Source: Pseudoneurospora amorphoporcata
Taxonomy: Eukaryota > Ascomycota > Sordariomycetes > Sordariales > Sordariaceae
Length of the DNA: 64,000 nt
Assembly (NCBI GenBank): GCA_033297205.1
Contig: MU859107.1
Coordinates: 1-64,000, forward strand
Direction of reading: 5' to 3'
The translations under genes and the position numbers were made by a program. Positions 23,074 to 33,223 of this stretch are shown piece by piece; position 1 is the first letter of the stretch; each line of letters begins with the position of its first letter. The notes below the pieces were generated by a model. It made no database searches and was not told the origin of the DNA. It was given only the letters and a program-made list of their open reading frames with translations.

Positions 23074-23752
23074 GTTGCTGACGCGCTAAAATGTTGTGGT
23101 CCAAGAGGTTTTGGTGATGTTTTGGAGAAACAGTCAGGGTCGTAAGGTCACAGCGACTGGCATAGAATCCATTGCAGCAGTTCCCCCTTCGGGCGGGCGC
23201 CAGTGGACGGCCCTTGCCCTGTGGAACCATACCTAACAGTCTGGCCCAATGTGGATTAGGGGATTGTGGGGAAGACTTGTCCACTGACCCTGTGTTTCGG
23301 CCCCTGTCAGGCACATGCTGAAATCGTTCCTGCTGATTGCCTCCCGCCCGTTCAATTGAAGAAAGTTGGAAAGAGACGCACGGTAAAAGGACCGAAATTC
23401 GGATGTTTCGCCTCAACAATTTCCATTGTAACCTAATGTAGAAATCTGTTGTTTTTCTCTTCGCCTCTCCCTCTGCTCCGTTGTTGAAATTGTCGCGGAG
23501 CGGCTATCCGTGGGATCGATTACTGCCTGCTCCATTGCACTGCACTGCGGATGGCAAAAGGATGGAAAGAAGCCGGGTTTGACTCGTTATAAAAATTTCA
23601 AAATACTTGGTACAACACCTTCGCCTTTTTTTTTTTTTTTTTTATATACCGCGCGCCATTCGCCGAACGCTTTCTCTTAAAATCCTACCAGAACAGACAG
23701 TGTGATAGCTTGACCGTCACTCTCACCTCCAAACGGTCAACCCTTTTCGGGA
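23074..23752. promoter_or_regulatory. Shared promoter region, NOSIP-like (-) and tafazzin (+)
   Basis: 679 nt separate the two divergent start codons, so both promoters must lie here. A T18 run at 23626-23643 lies about 110 nt upstream of the tafazzin ATG and is followed by TATATA. Poly(dA:dT) runs of this kind commonly exclude nucleosomes at fungal promoters. No individual factor site is claimed. Confidence 0.6.
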
Positions 23753-25320
23753 ATGTCGTCCAATATGACGTCGTCGGCCGATTATAAACCACCAGCGACG
23801 GCTGCAGATGCTGCCACCACCGGCTCTGGCAACCTCGCTACGAGCAACAGCAGCACGATGGCCTCGCAGCAACAGCAGCAGCAACAACAACCCCAAATAC
23901 ACAACCACTTGTCATCGGGTGCACAAGCACCTCACAGTCCTAATCTCGGGGCGCGCATTGCGTCGGTGATGATTATGGGCTTGACGGGTGTCATCTCCAG
24001 GACGTTCTTGTACGGCTTCAACGACATTGAGGTCAAGGGCCTCGACAGGTTCAAGCAGCTTTTAGACGGTCGTGAAGATCCTGAAAGGAGAGAGCGTGGA
24101 CTTCTCACAGGTGTGTTATTACGAACTCTATACATGTGAAAGTAGTCTTTGAGCTGACAGTGTAAACGCAGTCTCCAACCATATCAGTGTGTGAGTACCC
24201 GCCCTCATGTCTGTGAGCTCCAGAAAGTCAAGTAAGAACACCAAAAGGCTCACACGAGTGATGATATTTTTCAGACTCGATGACCCGGTAGTATGGGGTG
24301 TTCTCCCATTAAGTTACGCCTTCAACCCGAACAACCTCCGATGGACACTAGCCGCTCATGACATCTGCTTCGCCAACCCGTACGTCCTTCCTCCCCCATC
24401 CCATCTCATCTCATCTCATCTCATCTCAAGTTCACTAACCTCCCCTCAGAACATTCTCCGCCTTCTTCACAGCCGGCCAAGTCCTCCCCTGCCATCGCCT
24501 CAAACACTCCCAGCACGGCGGTCTCTTCCAGCCCGCGCTGACGCAAGCCATCCGCCTCTTATCCTCTCAACCCTTCGTCCAACCGGGCTTCTCTCCGTCG
24601 CCCCTGACCTCCCCTGTCACTTCTTTGCCAACCCCCTCAGCGGTCGACATCCCCGACCCCTTCACCATCGGCACGCTCACCTACTCGACCACCGGTTTGG
24701 ACTCGCACCCCTCGCCCTCCATCTACACGCGCAACCGCCACTCCTGGGTGCACGTCTTCCCCGAGGGCCTTGTCCACCAGCACCCGCAGGTGGATCTGCG
24801 GTACTTCAAGTGGGGCGTCGCCCGCTTGATCCTGGAATCAGAGCCGGCTCCCGACGTGGTACCCATGTTCATCGACGGCACGCAGCAGGTGATGAACGAG
24901 GAGCGCGGTTTCCCGCGCTTCCTGCCGCGGATCGGCAAGAAGATCAGGGTGGCGTTTGGCGAGGTGGTGGATTATGAAGCGACGTTTGGGGATTTGAGGA
25001 GGAGGTGGAGGCAGGAGGTTGAGAGGGTGCGTCTGGAGGAGGAAAAGGCCGCCATCAAGAGCAAGGAACTGGTTGAGGCGAAGCCCAAACTGCTGGGCGA
25101 CTTGCCTGAGGCACTCAAGTACTCCGAGGAGGCCCAGCAGATCAGGATCGAGTGCGCGAGGAGGATGAGGGAGCAGGTCCTGAAGGTCAGGAGGGAGTTG
25201 GGCGGGTATGACGAGAGCGATCCTACCTTTGCAGAGGCCAGCACGTGGGCGCCGGATAGGAAGGTGAAGGCCGAGAAGTACAAGAGCAGGGTCGATGGCA
25301 GCGAGATTAACCAGGATTAG
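23753..25320 (+). CDS. TAZ1: Tafazzin (cardiolipin transacylase)
   Basis: Tafazzin remodels cardiolipin acyl chains in mitochondrial membranes. My model has four exons, 23753-24110, 24172-24190 (19 nt), 24275-24379 and 24450-25320, giving 450 aa and ending in TAG. The first about 65 residues are Q/S-rich. A hydrophobic anchor follows (IASVMIMGLTGVISRTFLYG). The catalytic HX4D motif is VSNHISVLDDP (His123, Asp128), assembled from exons 1, 2 and 3. Further motifs are AAHDICFANP, HSWVHVFPEGLVHQHPQ (acyltransferase motif III) and DVVPMFIDGTQQVMNEERG. A lysine/glutamate-rich C-terminal extension of about 120 residues follows the catalytic domain. Intron 3 contains (TCATC)n repeats. All phases fit. 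The 19-nt exon is unusual and easily missed by gene callers. Confidence 0.93.
24402..24427. repeat. (TCATC)n microsatellite in tafazzin intron 3
   Basis: About five perfect copies of a pentamer inside the 70-nt intron 24380-24449. Confidence 0.85.
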
Positions 25321-25907
25321 GAGTGCCGCGGTTAGTTATCCGCTCGTCTACTAGTCTACGGCCGTTGTGTGCGAGAGGGTGTGGAGTTGAGATGGGAGTG
25401 GAGATCAGGGTCAGGCTCGAGGTAGGCCGAGCGTGGTTAGCTGCCCGAGTCTCAGCTACCTCGGTCTGAGAAGGAAGGAGAAGCAGAGACATTATCTGTG
25501 TATTTTGTATGTATATAGATTTGCGGGTTGCTTGACATGGGCGCAAAATCTAGAAAGCGGGCGGGTCAAGATAGAGCAAGGTTGGGAAAAGCAATATACT
25601 GTATTTTATTCAAGGTTTCTAGGGCGACATTTGAGCTTCAGCGATGGTCTCTTTTGTTGGTCACGGCCCAATATGAACATGGGAGTATGACAATGCTTGG
25701 AAGTAATGAACCAGACCACCTATAACCTGAATGCACACCCAGTCTATTTAAGTCGGCCATGGCCAAATGTCCAAGTTCCCGAATGGTCGCAATTTACATT
25801 CAAAAACGATAAATACCATGCAAAACATGCCCATCCCGAGTTACATACGCCTATACGCCTTTAAATGCAACCAACTCACTTTTGCTATCAACCACTCACA
25901 CTCCTCT
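25321..25907. other. Convergent spacer, no gene seen
   Basis: 587 nt between the 3' ends of tafazzin and the carrier gene. It contains only short random frames and probably holds both 3' UTRs. Confidence 0.5.
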
Positions 25908-27345
25908 TTACTCCCCCTTCCCCTTCCCAACCAACCCAGCCATAACCAGCGTCTGCTTCAACCCCCTCTGCCTGACCATCTGCGCCGCCAACCCCGCAAG
26001 CATATAATGCCTACTCACATCCGCCCTCGCCTTCTTCGCCCTCTTGCCCAGCTTCTCTTTCAGTTTCTTATAATCTTTTAGGGCCGCCACCACAGCAAAG
26101 TACAGCTGTATGACCAGCCCATGGATGATGTCCTTGGACAACATGGTCAACCCGTGGTTGAAGAAGGCTTTGAGCAGTTCCCCTCCGATTCCGTCGTAGA
26201 GGGCCTTGACGCCTTCGGTTTGGGCTATGCGGAGGACGGTGGAGAAGATTGTTTCTCTTGCTGCCTTCTTCGTCACCTCCTTTGCCGTTTGCGTAGCCGT
26301 CCCGTGATCCCCATTCCCTCCCGTCTCCTTCCTCTTTTCACTTCCACCAGGTTGTGCTTGTAACTGTGACTGAGGCGCAGAAACCATAACCCTAGCCTTG
26401 GCGATCTGGAACGGATACGTCACGCTCGTCGCCATAACTTTACTCAACGCCGCAATCACAAACGTGATGGCACTCCCCGGCTCCTCCCAGTTCTCTCTTG
26501 AGACCAAGATCCGCTTCAGAATCTGCTGCAGGAAGAAAGTCATGCTGGGGTTGAGCGTCAATACCAGGCTGGCCGAGTAGCCGGCCCATAGACCATTCAG
26601 CAAACCCCGCTCGCGGTAAATGGACATGATGGTTTCGGTGAAGGAGAGGTCTTTCGTCGGAGAAGCAGGGAAACTTGGTCGGACTGGGCTTCCTTCGGTT
26701 GGAGTTGAGGGTTGGCTTCGTGAGGAGGAGCTGATGAGGTTGGCCGTCTGTCGGCGTGTGACCACGTTGGAGACGGGCGTGGTGAATAGTTTGGCGCAGG
26801 CGCCGGCGGCGGCGCCGACGGCAAGTTCCTCGAGGACTTTAAGGTAGGGCTCGTTGACGCGGAGGCGTTTGGCGCGAAACCACTGTTGGTTGTCAAAGTT
26901 AGCATATCAATTCTTACCCGTTTTTGACCTTTTTTCTTTTCTTTCTTATTTGTTTTTCCTTCCAGCCCCTACCTCACCCCCCTTCCCTCCCCCCCTCCCT
27001 GCCCCCAGTGCACTCAAATCACCAATGGAAGAAAAGAACGAAACTTACCGTATAAAACAAAAAGAACAAAAAGCTATCAGCAGCACTCTTCCCCAAGTCG
27101 GCCCCCAGTCCCGCGAAAAACGCTTTTAGGCCTCCTTCCCTCTCGTAAATCGCTTCGAACGCATCCACAATCCCGCCATACCCGTCCTCGGGACCGATGG
27201 CTCCGTCGGCGCGGAGCTGGCGCTGGACTTTCAGGCGCGTGTTGACGAGGTCCAAGGGGTAGGTGGCGAGGGTGGAGATGATGGTGCCACCGGCGCCGGA
27301 GGCGGCGTGGCCTAGGGAGGGGAGGAGTTTAGATGCTCGTGGCAT
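25908..27345 (-). CDS. ANT1: Peroxisomal adenine nucleotide carrier (PMP47/Ant1 type)
   Basis: Two exons, 27345-27049 and 26882-25908, encode 423 aa and end in TAA. Three mitochondrial-carrier repeats are visible. Their Px[DE]xx[KR]-like signatures are YPLDLVNTRLKVQRQ (residue about 29), TTPVSNVVTRRQ and YPFQIAKARVMV. Divergence of the second signature is normal in the peroxisomal PMP47/Ant1/SLC25A17 branch. The insert between repeats (ARVMVSAPQSQLQAQPGG and following) is Q/K-rich, as in filamentous-fungal homologues. By family, the protein exchanges ATP for AMP across the peroxisomal membrane to feed fatty-acid activation. The splice junction joins LFFLFYT to WFRAKRLRVNEPYLKVLEEL in phase 0. 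The start codon is directly preceded by a 25-nt poly(A) on the transcript strand. A mitochondrial carrier of another subfamily is the main alternative. Confidence 0.88.
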
Positions 27346-27370
27346 TTTTTTTTTTTTTTTTTTTTTTTTT
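27346..27370 (-). repeat. A25 leader abutting the carrier ATG
   Basis: On the transcript strand 25 consecutive A precede the ATG at 27345 without any spacer. If transcribed, it is a poly(A) leader. In yeast such leaders bind Pab1 and can aid initiation; that is known in yeast only and is inferred here. Confidence 0.85.
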
Positions 27371-28539
27371 GTGTCGAGGTTTTGGTGTTGCGCACTGGAA
27401 TAAGGGCAAATGCCAATGGTAAGTGTAAGTGATGCTGGGGAAAAACAAAGAAGGGAAGTTCAAGCGGTTGGTTGGTGATGACGGAGGATCAGGAGGGAAG
27501 TTGGCTGGAAAGAAACTATAGATATCACAGAGCACCGCTAATGGAAGGGATCAAAAAGAGAACAGAAGAACGCAGACCGACCCCAAAGAAAAAAAAAAAA
27601 ACCCGATGATGATACCAATGATGCGAGAAAGACCTGGGGTTGGACAATGTCGCAATGGGCAGATGCCGAGGTCTAGAACTAGCCCACATATCGACGAGTG
27701 GGCGCGATCCGACGTCATCCCGTCCTTGGCACACATGGGGGTTATTGATCGGCAGTTTCGAGGCATGTGCCATTGTTCATTCCATCATGCACTCAGCAGC
27801 AGCAGCAGCATCACATAGGGATGCACATTCAAGGGCTCAATTCACAAGTAAGTTGAGATTTCTTTATCACAGTTGAAGTACCACGCTGATTCTATTCACC
27901 CTTTCTACCCACTACCCCATGGTACTGGGTCATCGCTTTGAACCCCACCTGTATACACGAGACCTGGTCCCCAAACCATAGCCACCAAACAGGTCATCTC
28001 CGTGAACTTGGGACTAACTGACTGAAAACCCGACCTATCCTCCCCGCTTGAAATAGACTAGAAGACTGACCAAGCAACGGAAGTCCCAATACCAAAAAGC
28101 AAGAGACAACAAATTGCAAAACAAGATAAGAAGTAGAAATATCTCGGTATCTTCCAACTGGAATGAAAGACCGACCGACCAACGCCAACGCCTTCCCAAT
28201 TCCAACCAGGTATCCCAAATGTAAAACCGTGCCTGAGGCAACTTCCGACGCCAAATGGAAACCATGAAAGCCGCATGGTGGTAGCGTAGAGGGAAAAAAA
28301 AAAAAAGCAAAGGCTCGTGTTTTGAGAGCCTGCGCAAAACATTGGCGGAGAGATCCGAAATCCTCGTTAAAGGATCATTGTATGTAGTCGCATTTTATCG
28401 AACTCCATATCTCCATATCCTGACCTCATATCAGCTGTGTGGAGGCTGTGTTGTGGCGACCTCTGTTGTCGCAAGCATCTATCGTCTTTCTAGAGCGCCC
28501 GCGACCCAGCTTCCTCAGCTGCTGGTTTATGAATGCCAT
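27371..28539. other. Intergenic region, no gene seen
   Basis: Promoter of the carrier gene on the left and downstream region of the Sgf73 unit on the right. Short A runs occur at about 27588-27601 and 28291-28303. The frames are short and random-looking. Confidence 0.5.
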
Positions 28540-29868
28540 CTAGTCATCAATACCAACCAGAACTTCCTCCTCAGCGGGAGGACCCTTAAGGCTCTTGCCT
28601 GCCACCGGCCCCGGAGCCTTCCTCGGTGAGCTCATCAAGTCTCCTCGAGGACCCCCTTTGACTGGTGAAATGCCCTCGTTCGCCTGTTGCGTACGCTTCG
28701 GTACTTTGAGTATAATCCGGGGTATCAGCCCCGACCATTTGCGCTGATGATTCCCGCCCGTCTGTGGTGTGTCGGGTAGAGTTTGCTGAGTTCTGTGTAC
28801 TGGCGATGATTGAACCGGTCGTTGACGAGCGGCTGCTGGGGTATTCGAGGGGGAAGTGTTACCGCCACGGAAAATCGTCTTGGAGCCGTGCCGAGGGGAG
28901 TAAGTAGGTCTAAAATGCGCCTGTTCCCGCACACGCTGAGGTTGAAGAACTTCTTCGGTTTTGTTAAATGCTGAACGAGGCGGAACCGCAGTCGGCGGGC
29001 TGGCGGACTGGGGCCTGCTTGGTTGTTTTCCTCCGGCCAAGCCCTTTTGGGCTTGTAGTCGTTGCTGATAAGCTTTGTATTCCTGCCAGTACTCGTCAAA
29101 CTTTTCCGGTTGGTGCTGAGAAGCAATATATATCTCTCGAAGCATGTCCATCTCTTCCGGTGAAATATCCGGACATATCTTGGCGTCCATTGCGCGAACT
29201 TCATCCGGGATATGAGGACTCAAGTGCAAAAACTTTTGACCGGGTGATGCTGAGGACAGCCGCCGACTTGGATGCCGGGCCGGGGTTCGTGTGACTGCTG
29301 GGCTCACAAGGTTATTCCTTCTTGGAGAGGCGACGTGTGAGCCTCCTCCTCGAAGCGACACGTCAACTGGGCCCTTCCGAGCCGGTGATTCCTTTGGGTG
29401 ATGTTCATTCGGCCCTGGACGGGCAACACTCCTTTCTGCCTCGCGGCCTGAAGGTCTCTGTGCGGGGTTTGCCTGCCTAGGCGGCCTATGTGGGCTTGCC
29501 CCTGGGCCAGGTCTAGAGAAATTTGCTGGGTGTGGTGATCGGACGCTGTCATGTCTCCTGTTAAGAGCAAACGTCTGCTTGACGTACTGTCCGGTTGTTT
29601 CCCTTGGGCGCCTTGGACCCTGTGCCTCATGTGGCGGTACAGGTCGTCGTACCGGCTTCCGATTCGGTGATGGTCGAGGCTTCGGATCCAATCCAGGATC
29701 CAAATGTAATCGTTTCCGTCGTGATATATCCGAAGGTTCCTCCTCTAGTTGGTCTGCTCGCCACTTCGTTTTCGGGCCAGAATATGTCGTGCTGTTTTCC
29801 AGTATCGGGGATAAATCAGTATTAGGCTTTAGATGTTGTTGCGATGGGGGGCTATGTGGCCGAGCATC
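28540..29868 (-). CDS. 442-codon in-frame extension after the SGF73 TAG
   Basis: This frame begins directly after the SGF73 stop codon, in the same frame, and stays open for 442 codons to a TAG at 28542-28540. It has no ATG until about one half of its length (the first is the Met in VRAMDAKICPDISPEEMDML). The first 220 codons are nevertheless free of stops and protein-like: basic and P/R/S-rich, for example QYVKQTFALNRRHDSVRSP. The second half contains a helical segment (EIYIASQHQPEKFDEYWQEY). I see no acceptor or donor that would give it a separate start. The options are the C-terminal half of a long Sgf73 made by stop-codon editing or readthrough, a separate gene with an unseen first exon, or a TAG mutation in this strain. 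I favour the first. Confidence 0.6.
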   Translation of the reverse strand, partial: DARPHSPPSQQHLKPNTDLSPILENSTTYSGPKTKWRADQLEEEPSDISRRKRLHLDPGLDPKPRPSPNRKPVRRPVPPHEAQGPRRPRETTGQYVKQTFALNRRHDSVRSPHPANFSRPGPGASPHRPPRQANPAQRPSGREAERSVARPGPNEHHPKESPARKGPVDVSLRGGGSHVASPRRNNLVSPAVTRTPARHPSRRLSSASPGQKFLHLSPHIPDEVRAMDAKICPDISPEEMDMLREIYIASQHQPEKFDEYWQEYKAYQQRLQAQKGLAGGKQPSRPQSASPPTAVPPRSAFNKTEEVLQPQRVREQAHFRPTYSPRHGSKTIFRGGNTSPSNTPAAARQRPVQSSPVHRTQQTLPDTPQTGGNHQRKWSGLIPRIILKVPKRTQQANEGISPVKGGPRGDLMSSPRKAPGPVAGKSLKGPPAEEEVLVGIDD

Positions 29869-29880
29869 CTAAGCTCTGCT
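29858..29880 (-). promoter_or_regulatory. Candidate RNA hairpin presenting the SGF73 stop codon
   Basis: The transcript around the stop reads GAGC-UUAGGAU-GCUC: a perfect 4-bp stem with a 7-nt loop that holds the UAG. Beyond one A/G mismatch the stem extends by two more pairs. U precedes the target A. A-to-I sites of the Neurospora/Fusarium sexual stage are reported to prefer this context. The match is seen in sequence; the function is inferred. Confidence 0.5.
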
Positions 29881-31282
29881 TGTCACTGATGGCCTTCGCT
29901 GCGGTGGTCCTGCAAGACTAAATGTTGATGAACGCCGAGAAAATGCATCTTGCATGGACACGTCAGGGTCGCCGGCATGTTCCTCCTCGTGTTGCTGATA
30001 GAGACCGGGATGGCCCTCCGGCAGCTTCTGGGCACCAAATCCAACAACCTTGAAGATGTTGAGTCGGCCGCCGTTCGTTACCGTTTGAAGTTGCTCGTGC
30101 AAACGTGCCAGCTGGTACTGTCTCTTGATCGGTGCAATAATAGGTTGAGGAACAACCGGTTGTGGTCGCCAATTCGCGAGGGCATTCATAACGGCAGCCG
30201 TCTCCTCATCGCTGTCCACCGCACCGGCATTCGGATCGTCGTCGTCCTCCAACGGGGCATTCGCGTCGATGGCGGCTCGTTGCTGCTTCGCTTGATTCTT
30301 CTTCTGGTATGCCACAAGCAGCATATCGTACGGTAAGGATCGCCCTGGCACCGATCTCTTGGCCGACATACTATGACTCTTGCAAGTGAGTGAACGGGCA
30401 CAAGGCTGTCCGTTGGGCAAGATGACACCGCACTGCCTCTCGACATCCACAGGGCCCTTGGGCTTGGCGGTCTTCGGTTTCGGTTCGTCCTTCTTCTTCT
30501 TGGCCTTGCCCTTCTCCAGGTCTCCTTCGGCTTTCCTCTTCTTCCCGCCGGTATCAGGCTTCTTGCCGGTCGCCTTCTTTGTCGTCTTTCCGCTGTTCCC
30601 TTTCCTCTCGAGGGGTTCTTCGGCATCGCTGTCGTCATCGTCGTGCGCATCGCCGTCGGGGTTGTTCTTGCGGGCTTCCTCCTCGCGAGCAGCCTCCTTG
30701 GCGCGTTCACGTGCCTCGCGGGCCTCCTTTTTGCGTTGCGCCTTCTCCCGCTTGATGCGGAGACATTCGTCGATATGCTCCTTCCCGGAGGTTCTGATGA
30801 CTCCCTTCTTGCAAAGTTTGCAATAGATCAGGTCGGGAACATCATCGAGCGGGCGGCCGGTGTCGAATGTTACTTGTGCTGGGGGCTCGAGCTGATTGAT
30901 GATGGGGCTCGGAGGGGCGGCGTTGCCGGCTTCTTTGGCCCTTTTCTTTTCCTCGTCTAAGTTTGTGTAAACAACCAGTTAGCGGGGGAAGCGGTTCGGG
31001 GATGAGTTGATGGAGTCGACGATGAATGGGTTACGTACTATCGAGCGATATCAGGGCATCCTTCCAATTGCCTGGCTTAGAGGGCTTAGTTGATTGTCTC
31101 TTCAGCTTGACAACATTACGGATCGCTTTTGACGAGGCAACCTTGATAGTGGCCGCCTCCTCGTCTGTTCCCTCGCAACAAAAATGGTCAGTGTCGTTCT
31201 CTGCGGAAAGCATGGTATCGCCATGATTGCAGGCGCGCGTCAGAAGGAGCACCGTACCTTTGCGTGACTCTACGGTAGCCAT
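29869..31282 (-). CDS. SGF73: SAGA deubiquitinase-module subunit Sgf73 (ataxin-7 homologue)
   Basis: Sgf73 anchors the H2B deubiquitinase module (Ubp8, Sgf11, Sus1) to SAGA. My model has three exons, 31282-31258, 31164-31039 and 30956-29869, giving 412 aa and ending in TAG. Intron 1 (93 nt) has no stop and is a multiple of three, so a 443-aa form from the unspliced message is also readable. A zinc knuckle occurs at residues about 96-115 (YCKLCKKGVIRTSGKEHIDE, with Cys96, Cys99, His111, Cys115). A lysine-rich linker follows. The SCA7 domain starts at about residue 226 (CGVILPNGQPCARSLTCKSH, then MSAKRSVPGRSLPYDMLL). This order matches ataxin-7 proteins. The stop TAG is followed in frame by a 442-codon open frame, and it lies in a potential hairpin loop. 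The length without the extension is already reasonable for a fungal Sgf73. Confidence 0.9.
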
Positions 31283-32170
31283 CGCGGCGACTGTTTCTCG
31301 GGAAAAGGGTTTAAAACATGCAGTGGAAATATCGGAAGTTGTCGATGGAGAGATGGCTGGTTGGTTAGATGCTGGGAAGGCGAAATGCTATGCGCCGAAA
31401 TCGAGATGACAAGAAGTGGTTGAAGTTGGTTTGTCCGTGGCCAGGAGACACGAGATGTGGTTGGGGGGACAGGTTATTGTACGGTTGCAGGGCATGGATC
31501 AGTCCAGTAGCGGCTCTTTGGTACGGTAGCGTCGAGGTCCGTCGCAGTGCGCTATGTCCGGCGCTGGTACATTGCGGCTACAATAAAATAGGTGATATGG
31601 GCCGGCCAGGGATCAAGGCTTATCGATAGGCGCGCCCGCCTTCTTTGCGGGGTGTTCCACTCCCGGGTTGCGTGGAGTTTTGGGGATGAACTTCAATGTA
31701 TCAGGGACCAAAAGCCGTTTGGGTTGACAATAAAATAGTTCGCCTGTTTTCAACAATGTGAGTGCTACCAAGGTAAGCGCTGCATAGAATCAATCAGACC
31801 TTTTATCACCGGCTTTCAAGGCAAAATTCAACTACATCAGGTGGTGGTATTAAAGCTTCATCCGAAACAGTTACCCCCGTAACACCGCTCACGAGAACTC
31901 TCATTCTAAAGCCATGCCTGGGCAAAATCAATACACAACACTGAAAACTCGCTTTGACCTAATACCTATCAAAATCCCCGCTGCCAAATATCACAACTAT
32001 CATAAGGAATGGAAATACACAAGTACGCCACACCAACCTTCCTCTAGCCTCATATATCCCCAAGCCTGCGCTGCCCCTTTCCCGCTATCCTCGTCCAGGG
32101 TTCCGCCATTTGCTGTTTCGTGAACATAAAAACGTGCTAGGTGGATAATGAAGACATGAGCTGCCGTATA
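31283..32170. other. Intergenic region, no gene seen
   Basis: Promoter side of SGF73 on the left and downstream region of the PHO85 unit on the right. The frames present are short and unlike proteins. Confidence 0.5.
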
Positions 32171-33223
32171 CTATATTCTCTTGTGCTCGTCCGCCGTATG
32201 TGATTGATTGGCTTCGCTTGTGAAGCTTGAGGAACTCGAGAAGCTCGAGGAACGTGAGGAACTTGTAACACCGGCGTCTGTACTCAACAGAAATGATTGA
32301 GCTTCAGACGAATGCTCCTCAACCCCAAGCCCAGACATATTTATCTCTCCGAAGTGGTTGACTTTAGGTGTTTGATCTGGATCAAGATATTTCACATTGT
32401 GTTTATGAGTTTGCCAAGCTCGTGGGGTCTCCGTTTGTTGTTGTCGTACAGGCTCATCTGATGCTGGTGACGCTGCTGAAGGATGGAGAACCGGAGGCAC
32501 AAAAGATTGTTGAAACAACTGGAGTCGCGGCGGCATCGCATTTGGGTGTCCATTACTTCCCACTACACTGGTTGGTGCTCGAGGCTGATATGGCATCATC
32601 ATCATATTATGCTGTCCATTATTTTGTAGGAGCGGGTTGAAACTGGGGTCCATGGAGACTATCCGCTCTGGCCTAAACGGCCGAGTAATCATGCTGGTAA
32701 GATTTTCCATTGCCATTTCTCGATTTGTAGACAGGCCCATGCCACGGTTGAAATTTCCCATCCACTCCATTAATCGCCTTTCACTTTCAAGAGTCGTGCC
32801 ACGGTTAACCACATCATTTTGTCCCGGCAAATGCCCAGGTTGAGCCCGTTGGCCTGAAGGATACCCTGACATCGATTGGGAATGCCTCCCCGGTCGATGA
32901 TGTCCTGGCATCGGTTGATGATACCCCACTTGTGGTGGAAAATGTCCTGGCGTCGATTGAGGATACCCCCCTGATGGGTGATACCCAGGCATCGGTTGAG
33001 GATATCTCCCCGGTTTAGGATATCCTGGCATCGGTTGAAAAGATCTTGGTGAGTACTGATGATGCGCTGGCCCCAGCATTGTCGGCCCACCCAGATCTGG
33101 AATATTAACTTCGGTGTACCAGCCCTCGTATACTGGCACAAATCCACCGTGATTACGGAACTCTGGTGGAGGAAACCCTGGCACCGGCGGTGTCTGCCTT
33201 CCAGTTTTTTTAGGGTGCTCTGT
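32171..33223 (-). CDS. 350-codon in-frame extension after the PHO85 TAG
   Basis: The frame starts at the codon right after the PHO85 stop, in the same frame, and is open for 350 codons to a TAG at 32173-32171. It begins TEHPKKTGRQTPPVPGFP and has no initiator ATG; the first Met is about 35 codons in (GGPTMLGP). About residues 45-115 of the extension consist of five degenerate copies of a Q-x-M-P-G-[YH] unit every 13-14 residues (QPMPGYPKPGRYP, QPMPGYHPSGGYP, QSTPGHFPPQVGYH, QPMPGHHRPGRHS, QSMSGYPSGQ). A mixed region follows (LMEWMGNFNRGMGL) and then a polyserine tail. No splice site near the stop would bypass the TAG. It is either the C-terminal half of a long Pho85 made by editing or readthrough, or a gene whose start I cannot see. 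Confidence 0.6.
   Translation of the reverse strand, partial: TEHPKKTGRQTPPVPGFPPPEFRNHGGFVPVYEGWYTEVNIPDLGGPTMLGPAHHQYSPRSFQPMPGYPKPGRYPQPMPGYHPSGGYPQSTPGHFPPQVGYHQPMPGHHRPGRHSQSMSGYPSGQRAQPGHLPGQNDVVNRGTTLESERRLMEWMGNFNRGMGLSTNREMAMENLTSMITRPFRPERIVSMDPSFNPLLQNNGQHNMMMMPYQPRAPTSVVGSNGHPNAMPPRLQLFQQSFVPPVLHPSAASPASDEPVRQQQTETPRAWQTHKHNVKYLDPDQTPKVNHFGEINMSGLGVEEHSSEAQSFLLSTDAGVTSSSRSSSFSSSSSFTSEANQSHTADEHKRI
32850..33050 (-). repeat. Degenerate 39-42-nt repeats encoding the PMPG units
   Basis: Five tandem, diverged copies of a 13-14-residue unit are visible both in protein and in DNA (repeated CC.ATGCCTGG-like blocks on the minus strand). Confidence 0.75.

Noticed and set aside
24207..24977. 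256-codon frame overlapping tafazzin
   Set aside because: It reads through introns and out of frame with the acyltransferase motifs, so it is a shadow.
29852..29866. ATG one base after the SGF73 stop (TAGGATG) as a reinitiation start for the extension
   Set aside because: That ATG is in another frame and reaches a stop after 12 codons.
29869..29886. An 18-nt GTGACA...TTAG segment at the SGF73 stop as an intron removing the TAG
   Set aside because: It is far too short for spliceosomal removal, and the donor lacks the consensus.
30186..30710. Arg-rich 174-codon frame inside SGF73
   Set aside because: It is a shifted frame of the lysine-rich Sgf73 linker and SCA7 domain. It also cannot supply a start for the downstream extension.
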